The translations under genes were made by a program, and so were the position numbers. From Atkinsonella hypoxylon (taxonomy: Eukaryota; Ascomycota; Sordariomycetes; Hypocreales; Clavicipitaceae): DNA of 38,531 bases. The stretch lies in contig JFHB01000264.1 of the NCBI GenBank assembly GCA_000729835.1, forward strand, positions 1-38,531. Reading direction: 5' to 3'. Shown one piece after another: positions 31,371 to 38,531 of this stretch (its first letter is position 1; every line of letters begins with the position of its first letter). Under the pieces are notes generated by a model. That model was not told the DNA's origin, made no database searches, and was given only the letters and a program-made list of their open reading frames with translations.

Positions 31371-32315
31371 AGAAGACCTATCTGCAAGCTGTTAGCCCGC
31401 TGAAATCTACTATTGTGTACTGTATTACCTACTAGAAGCTATATTAAGACCTGCGCTAGCAGCTATTGCTGCTAAAAATTAGTAGCTTGCTGGAAGCTAT
31501 TAATACCTGCTGCATACACATCGCTAGCCACTATACTAGTGTTTTTATTCTGCCCACCCTATGCCTCCTGCACTCTATGCACCCTATATATACACACTTT
31601 TAAAGCTATTCTTAATAGCTAGGTTCTATCGTTGCGCAACATCAAAATATATACATCTGCACATATTATATTCGCACTGTAAATCGTTTTATTAGGCACT
31701 GCCTAATTAATTATTTCTATTAAGAAATAAGCTTAGCGCTGCACTGCATCGCTTGTTGTTGTTGTTATATCGTGCACCCTGTGCACCTCTGTTAGTGGCT
31801 ATACTACAATTTGTAGTGCATGCCTAACAGCTCTTGTTGCCGTTAGATATTCCTATGTTTTTGGTTGCAGAATTAATTTGTGTAGTAATCCTACTAGTTA
31901 GGATTTTGAAGTAGGAATTAGCTAGATATCCCTAAATTAGCTGTGCCTAGGTCTCCACTAATTTATTAGAACCTAATTAGAGAAGAATCTCCTGAATTTT
32001 TTGGCTAAAAATAGCTAGGACCTGTGTTTTGTGCCCCTTACAACCGCTTGTCAATCTGGTCTGCTATACAAATTGTATGTACATACAGATTGCAATACAA
32101 CGCAGCCTTTAGAGCCTGTTATACCTATTACAAAAGAAATTAGAGAAAAATCTCAGTATAATTTCTAAAGATATAGGGCACTTCTAGGCCTATAATAGAG
32201 CAATCTATTAATATCTAGTAGAGGTTATTACTGTTATTTACTACTATTTCCACTGTAATTTAGCTATAATTAGCTATAAAAGAGCGTTAAATTAGCTACT
32301 TTTTAAACCCTTAAA
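31359..32315 (+). other. Untranslated leader of copy G (957 bp)
   Basis: It has the same GC-richer leader as in B, with small indels (an extra AAAAAT near 31472, extra CGTT near 31839) and the added AGAGCAATCTATTA stretch near 32200 shared with E. No coding frame is seen. Confidence 0.6.
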
Positions 32316-35300
32316 ATAGCACCAAAAGGAACAGGTAAAGGAAAGAGCACAAGCCCTAAATAGGGTAGTGGTTCTAGTACACTAGCTAATCCAGCTGCTG
32401 CTACTAGCTTTCCTAGTCTAGCTAGATCCCCCCCTCAGCTAGTAGATTCCTCTTCTAATAAAGAAGATTATATAGCTAAAAAGGCTCTAAAAGAAGCTAG
32501 ATTAGCTTCTAAAAGAGTAGTGTAAGTCTATAATATTTAAGCTAATCTAAAAGCTTAAATAGATAAGCAACAAGAGACCCTAAATAGATTTATTAGGCAT
32601 AGTAAAGCAAAATAAAGCCAAAATAAAGGTAATATAGCTAATTTACTAAGTAAATTAGATACTATAATTACATCTATAGGTAATCTCTTAATAGGGTCTC
32701 CCTCTAAGGTAGTAGATCCTATTACTTCTAAAAGAGCTTCTAAAGTCTCTTTTAAAGCCCCTAAACCTTCTAGTTCTAATAGTGCTACTTTTCTGCCTGC
32801 TTTTAATGAAGGCACTATAAAAGAGCTAAATAAGAAGGTCCACTTAATTCTAGAGGCTGCTAAGCTAAAAGGCCCTAAAAATTTTAAACAGTAGAAGCAA
32901 GCTTTAACTATTTAATTTAGAGCATAAGGATTCCCTTAATTTATTAATAATCCTAGTATAGCTAGTACTTTAGTAGATTTAGAACAAGCTATTATCCTTA
33001 TAATTATAAGAGATAGTTACTAATCTAGACCTTAAGCTGCTATAAGCTGGCATAAGTCCCCTGTAGATGCCTATAACGTTCTAGTTAGGCAATATTTGCA
33101 GAGTGCTAAAATACAACGTAGTACGCTATATACTAGTTATTATAACTTATCGTTTTTAAACTATAAGGGATCTTTAGAGGCCTTTAATGCTGAATTTAAT
33201 AATTTACTAGCTAGATTACAGCTCTATAGTGTAGCTATTAATTCTATTAACTAGGTAAATTATTATATTAATGCTTTAAAGAAGACCTTCTCTAGCTAGG
33301 CTAAAAGGCAGCAATATTCTATTAGAGCTGCTAGAGCATAAGGTCTATCTGTAAAAATGCTGAATTTACAGTTCCTTATAGCTGATTTATTAGAAGAACA
33401 AAGAGATAAAAGCTCCTCTATATCTAAGGCTCTTAGTTATAAAGCTTCTATTTCTAATAGTTCTAATAATAAGGCTAATTAAGGAAAGAATCCTTCTAAT
33501 TAGAAGAAGAATTCCGATTTTAATTCTAATAATTCTAATACCTCTAAAGAAAAAGATTAAGATAAAGCCTCTAAGAATAAGAAGAAGTAGAAGGGCTAAA
33601 GAAGAAGTAATAAAAATTCTAGGAATAAGGATAGAGAAGCTGCTTTTGCTATAGGTTGTTATAACCTATCTACTAGCAACTAGGATACTATAGATTCCAA
33701 TAGTAAATCTAGCAGTTCTAGTAGTAATAATTCTTACAATTTAGATACAGAATCCACTACTAGTAATACTAGTACTACTAGTAATAATACCCCTTCTTTT
33801 AATTACTCTAATAGAATAATTAAAAACTCCCTACTATACAATACAGGTTCTACCTGTTATATAGTTAACAATAAGGTATTTTTTAGGACTTTTAAGCCTA
33901 TAAAAAAGGGTAAAACTGCGCCTATTGCTACTAGAGGAGGTTCTATTTATCCTAAAGAACAGGGAACTGCTGTATTCTAGGTACTAGTTAGTATAAATCT
34001 ATCTAAATATAGACCTTTAGCTCTAAAGAATGCTCTATATTGCCTAGGTTTAGATACTAACCTAATTAGTAGTCTAAAGCACTATTTAACAGGGGGCACT
34101 CTCCTTAGAAATTAGCTATTTCTAGCTAATAGAAGCTGCTGTAGGCTTCTAAATCCTAAAAAGCATAGTTTCTTTCTACAGCTTAAGGGGCAAGAGAGCC
34201 CTAAAGTGTGTAAAAACCACGTAAATCTCTCTTATATAGGATTTACTAGCAATAGTTATAATAGCAGTTATAATGCTAGTTATCCTATAGAGGTTTAAAT
34301 CCCTTAATAGCCTAGTTTTAATCCTAAGGAATATAGCTGTATCGAGGAATTATCTAATTTTAAAGAAGAAGATAATACTAATAACGATATTATAGAGCTA
34401 TTAGCCCTAGTTCCTAAACGGGCTCCTAGTTAAATTCCTTCTAATAACAGGGATTTAGAAGGTCTAAATCCTAAGTTACTAGATATTAGAGGAAATAGCC
34501 GTCTAGATCCCTTAAACAAGGCCTATAGTTCTTAAGAGATCTAGCAAGATAGGGAGCAACAGGAAGCTAGCTCTAATAATAATTCTAGTAGTATAAATCC
34601 TACTGCTTCTTCTTCCTATAAGAAGCTACTAGAATTAGCTGCTACTTAGCACGTTAGATTAAGGCATATAGGACTCCCTTTACTAAAGAAGACTGCTTCT
34701 ATTACTAAAGGTATTTCTAATTTTATAAAAATTAAGGAAAAGGATTTTAACTGCCTAGCTTACAACTAAGCTAAAGCTGTTAGAAGACCTAGCAAGTATA
34801 CTATTCCTAACCCCCCTAGATGTTTAGATATTATAGAGGGAGATACCGTTAAAATAGAGCCTATACTGCACAACAAAAAGCCTCTAGTTCTTTTTCTAAT
34901 TAATAGAAAATTACAGTATAAGTGGTCTTTTAATCTAGCTAATAAAGAGGGTTTTACTCTCTATAGCTGTATTAAAGGCTTCTTTAAGGAATTAAAGAAC
35001 TAGTATAACTGCTACCCTAAATATCTTTATTTTAATAGTAGTATAGAAATTAATACTAGGTTGCAAGCTTAGCTATCTTCTAAGGGTATTTACTTTAGCA
35101 CCTCTTGCCTCTATATTTACAAATAGAATAGGCTAATAGAGAGAGCTATAAGGGTACTTCTAGACCGTTTGCGTGCTACCTTACAGTGGTTACAATTACC
35201 TCTGTATCTATAGTCTTACATCCTTTCTGCTATAGTAGATTTAGTTAATACTACTGCAAATAGTACTAAACTACTAAGTCCTAAACAGCTATATCTAGCT

Positions 35301-37571
35301 AATTTAGAGCCTTCTAAGACCTATAAGCCTAATTTTACTAAAATAAGGGCTATAGGCTTCTATTGTAAAGTTCTAATTCCTTTAGAACAACAATCTAGGT
35401 TGCAGAAACTAGCTAAAAGAACTATTCCTAGTAGACTTTTAGCTACACTAGGTTCTAATGTATATCTAATATACATCCCCTCTAAACGAGCTGTTATTAA
35501 GACTAGCTTCGTTAAAATTATAGAAGGAATAGGCCCTATTTCTTAGGGCATCCCTAAGGTTCCTATTAGTTCTATAGTGGATAATCCTTTAGAGGGAGAA
35601 ATCGATAAATTAGTAGATAATTATACCCCTAAGTATCCTTATCTTAGTTATCTAGATGTGCTGAATTATCCACTAGAACCTGTAGATTAAGCTCTTCTAC
35701 TAAGCAACCCTATAGAAGCTGTAGAGGCCCCTAAAGCCCCTATATCTATAGAAGCCCCTTAGGCTAATATAGAACCTATAGAAGCTAAAGCTAAATCTAT
35801 TGATGCTGATGCTATAGATTTAGATAGAGACATATTTTCCTTAATCAAGGATCTATGCTTTAAGGCAAGGACTAAAGCAGCTATTACTTCTAATAGTAAG
35901 GATGAACTTCCTAATATATAGAAGTAAGCCCTAAAAAGCTCTGCTAAGCAGCATTAGATAGAAGCTACCTATAGCGAATTTAAGCAGCTATTAGCTGCTA
36001 GAACCTTTAAATTTATAGGGAAAGACTAAGTACCTAAGGGCTAAAGAGTTCTAAAGAATAGGCTTGTTTACAGGCTTAAAAAGGATAAAGAAAATAATTC
36101 TATTAAATATAAGGCCTGCCTTGTTGCTAAGGGATTTATGTAAATAGAAGGTTAAGATTACCTAGAGACCTTTGCTGCAACTAGTATTCCTCCTAGCTAG
36201 CGTATATTATTAGCTCTTGCAGCTTTTAATAACTAGGAAGTTAAACAAATTGACTTTATAGGAGCGTTTTTAAATAGCAAGCTAAAGGAAGCTATTTATA
36301 TAGAAATCCTAGATAGATTCATTGAATTTACAGAAGCAACGCTATTAGTAGCTAAGCTACTAAAAAGCTGTAATTACAAGCCCTCTAAAGAGCAAGTAAT
36401 TAAGCTAGAAAAATCCCTCTATAGTCTAAAGCAAAGTCCTAGAGAATAGCAGCAAATTCTAACAGAATTACTTTAAAAGCATAGATTTAAACCTCTTATA
36501 TTAGACCTAGCAGTCTTTTATAACCTAGCTATATCTACGTATATTGCTACTTACGTAGATAACTGTCTTCTAATTGGTCTAAATCTAAGCTATATTAACA
36601 AGCTAAAGAAGCTATTACATAAAGCTTATCTAATAGAAGATAGAGGACCAGCAGAATTCTTTCTAGGTGTATAAATTACCCGTAATAGGTCTAAAAGGTC
36701 TATTAAAATCCACTAATCTTAATATATCCTTAAAGCCCTAGAAAGATTCAAAATACTAGATGCTAAGCCAGCTTCTATCCCTATACAGCCGGGAATCTTA
36801 AAGCAACTAGTTATAAAACCTCTCTTAAAATCCGATTATAAGCTTTATTAGAGCATAATAGGCACTATAATGTACCTTATGTTGCTAACTAGGGCTGATA
36901 TTGCTTTTTCTGTTTAGTGGCTATTAACATTCCTAGCTAAGCCCTATATAGAGCATCTAAACGCCTCTAAGCACCTCCTTCGGTACTTAGGTGGTACTAG
37001 AAGCTTTGCTATCGTTTATAAGCGTTCTAGTCCACACTCTTTAGTAGGGTCTTCCTCTAAAAAGTCTTTTAATACTACTATTAGTTGTAAAGAAGTCTTA
37101 AAGACCCTCCTTAGTTATTGCAATAGCGATTTTGCTGGTGATAAAGTCTCTTCTAAATTAACCTATGCTTATCTATATAAGCTAGCTGGTGGACCTATTA
37201 GCTGGAAATCGAAGAAAGCTAGTACTATTGCTCTTTCCACTTTAGAAGCAGAATCTAATGCATTATCTAAAGCTATTAGGGAATTAGAGTGGCTCTACGG
37301 CCTTTTTAAGGAGATAAAGCTGCCTTTAACCCCTCCTATTCCTATTAGGTGTAATAATCAAGGCGCTATAGTTACTGCTTACAACCTAACGTTGTATAGT
37401 AGGACTAAGTACACCCTTTTAAAGTTTAACTACATTAGGGAAAAGATTCGTAAAGGTATAGCTAAGGTTAGTTATATTAATATAAATTAGATGCTAGCAG
37501 ATAGCCTAACTAAGCCTCTTGCTATTCAAAAGCATTAACAATTTATTAAGTTACTAGAGCTTTCTAGCTAG
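32316..37571 (+). pseudogene. Copia-I gag-pol polyprotein, RIP-inactivated (copy G)
   Basis: One frame of 1,751 codons plus stop, from ATA at 32316 to the stop at 37569-37571, is in phase throughout. It is 13 codons longer than B, mainly through small indels in the low-complexity parts. Gag has the KGSLEAFNAEFNNLL core and an S/N/K-rich tail. The protease site is NTGS (expected DTGS), slightly less mutated than in B. Integrase keeps the third catalytic Glu (NRLIER) but has Asn for the second Asp. RT reads YVDN in the segment TTACGTAGATAAC at 36551-36563. RNase H keeps CNSDFAGD, AESNAL, CNNQGAI and ADSLTKPL. Many TAG and TAA codons make it inactive. Confidence 0.93.
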
Positions 37572-37833
37572 CTTATAAAAGCAACAAAAACACTTGAAAA
37601 ATCGAAAAGCAACGAAAAACAGTTAAAAATCGAAAACAACAAAAACAATTAACAACAACTAGTTATATTCAACTATAACTACCCTAGAATTGCTGGAATT
37701 AGTTATGTTATTAGTTATATTATTTTAGTTCTATTATTAGTACTATATTTCGTTAGTTAATTCTAACTTAGATATCCTTTAAAGGAGCTAAGTTGCTTAT
37801 AGAACTAGTTACTTCTTACATTTCTAGAGGGAG
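37572..37833 (+). other. 3' untranslated region and polypurine tract (copy G)
   Basis: 262 bp without a coding frame, of the B type: A-rich with repeated AACAAAAA and ATCGAAAA motifs, then AT-rich, ending TCTAGAGGGAG (37823-37833). Confidence 0.72.
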
Positions 37834-38531
37834 TGTTAAAAATAAGCTACCCTGTATAGCCTATTTTTATGCCTACTAGTTGCTCTATTACGTAACCCTT
37901 ATTAGGTCTTGTTACGTTGATTTTTGGTAGAGATATTGTTGTTACTAGATGTAAACATCTAGATTTAACTAAGGCAAAGTTGCCTAACCTATAGTTAACT
38001 TTAACTGCAATTTTCTCTACAACTAGCAATAGTAGAAATTCAAGAAGTATACTATTTAAAAGCTAAGAGTTAGAGCTATCTAATAGTATAATTGTTAGAT
38101 AGAGTTACTTATAAGGGTTGCTTATTATTAGTGGAATTTGTTAAATTGTGCACGTAAGCGTCTCGTTTGTATAGCTGTAAGTTGATTTTTTTGTTTTTAT
38201 ATAGTAAATCTTTTTGCAGAAATTATAAATTAGCCTACAAGCCCCTTCTAGCAACTATAGCCCGCTAATATAGTTAGTAGGTCTATAAGGGACTAGAAAG
38301 ATTCGAGATCCTACCCTCACTAACTTGTTCGTTACAGCGCTCTTAATATAAAGATACTACTATTACAGTTATCTATTGCCTCTACGTAATCTAGTACTAT
38401 ACACTACAGCTTAATTTAGGCCGCTGCTGCTTCCACTACGTGATAATTGCTAGGAGCAATTACAGGTGCTAAATCTAAGAGACCACTACCCTCTTAGATA
38501 TCTAGTCCTGTAATCCCTATTATTTTCAATA
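37834..38531 (+). repeat. 3' LTR of copy G (698 bp), ends at the window edge
   Basis: It starts TGTTAAAAATAAGC and ends TTTTCAATA on the last base. It carries AACTTGTTCG and ATCTAGTACT as in copy B, unlike its 5' partner, and GATGTAAACATC as in solo LTR D. Confidence 0.92.

Larger units (their letters stand above)
1..38531. other. RIP-degraded nested retrotransposon block
   Basis: The whole window is repeat DNA. Retrotransposon frames are readable but broken every few codons by TAG and TAA; TGA is rare. Aligned copies differ mostly by C/T and G/A transitions, and the stops fall where CAG, CAA or TGG is expected, the mark of CpA to TpA mutation on both strands. This is the known signature of RIP in Pezizomycotina. 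CpG (for example GCGC, ACGT) persists, which argues against simple CpG methylation decay. Assignment to a fungus is inferred from this signature and from the families found. A pericentromeric, subtelomeric or accessory-chromosome location is possible but not shown. Confidence 0.9.
30665..38531 (+). mobile_element. Copia-I copy G, complete but for right flank (7,867 bp)
   Basis: It has a 5' LTR (694 bp), primer-binding site, 957-bp leader, gag-pol frame at 32316-37571, polypurine tract and 3' LTR (698 bp) ending at the last base of the window. It is inserted in element F. The left flank is GATTT (30660-30664); the right flank is not available. The LTRs differ by small indels as well as transitions, and the 5' LTR is more like the 3' LTR of copy C than like its own partner. 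The leader has the extra stretch shared with fragment E. Confidence 0.92.

Noticed and set aside
1..38531. CRISPR arrays, tRNA or rRNA genes, bacterial-type operons, or a new defence system
   Set aside because: No spaced short repeats, no cloverleaf and no host-type gene were seen; all long-range repeats are explained by LTR elements and their nesting.

Overview
This window looks like heterochromatin from a filamentous ascomycete (Pezizomycotina), made almost entirely of nested LTR retrotransposons that have been heavily degraded by repeat-induced point mutation (RIP). The DNA is very AT-rich. The retrotransposon reading frames can still be followed for thousands of bases, but they are full of TAG and TAA codons at ancestral CAG, CAA and TGG positions, as expected from CpA to TpA change on both strands. 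I find no intact protein-coding gene, no host gene, no tRNA or rRNA and no CRISPR array.

Layout. (1) 1-4056, minus strand: the 5' part of a Ty3/Gypsy-like element (LTR start at 4056, a gag-like frame, a retropepsin remnant, the beginning of RT), cut by the window edge. It lies inside the pol of a Copia copy. (2) 4057-16278, plus strand: Copia-I copy A, without its 5' part, split by a complete Copia-I copy B (5349-13160, two 699-bp LTRs, 5-bp target duplication GTTCT). (3) 16284-25281, minus strand: Copia-I copy C, carrying a solo LTR D (17401-18098, duplication CTACT) and a distinct, little-mutated 484-bp insertion (19450-19933). (4) 25282-26109, minus strand: fragment E, the gag start and leader of another Copia-I copy. 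(5) 26110-30664, minus strand: part of a second, unrelated Copia family (F) with a 411-bp LTR, RNase H, RT and gag remnants, inserted in E. (6) 30665-38531, plus strand: Copia-I copy G with both LTRs, inserted in F; its 3' LTR ends on the last base of the window.

The Copia-I family can be described well from its copies. It has an LTR of 694-702 bp (TGTTAAAAATAAGC...TTTTCAAYA) and a primer-binding site GGTTATRAGCC that matches the anticodon side of initiator tRNA-Met, as in Drosophila copia. A leader of about 940 bp precedes one gag-pol frame of about 1,740 codons (Gag, protease, integrase, RT, RNase H). A 3' untranslated region of about 220-260 bp ends in the polypurine tract TCTAGAGGGAG. No copy could be active: protease, integrase and RT active-site codons are mutated as well as the many stops.

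The most interesting structure is not a gene. Diagnostic indels show that LTRs do not pair as the element boundaries suggest. The 3' LTR of A pairs with the 5' LTR of C, and the 3' LTR of C pairs with the 5' LTR of G. A and C meet tail to tail across about 5 bp with no matching target duplication. This points to ectopic recombination or inversion among inverted copies after insertion. I did not find evidence for a new functional system.
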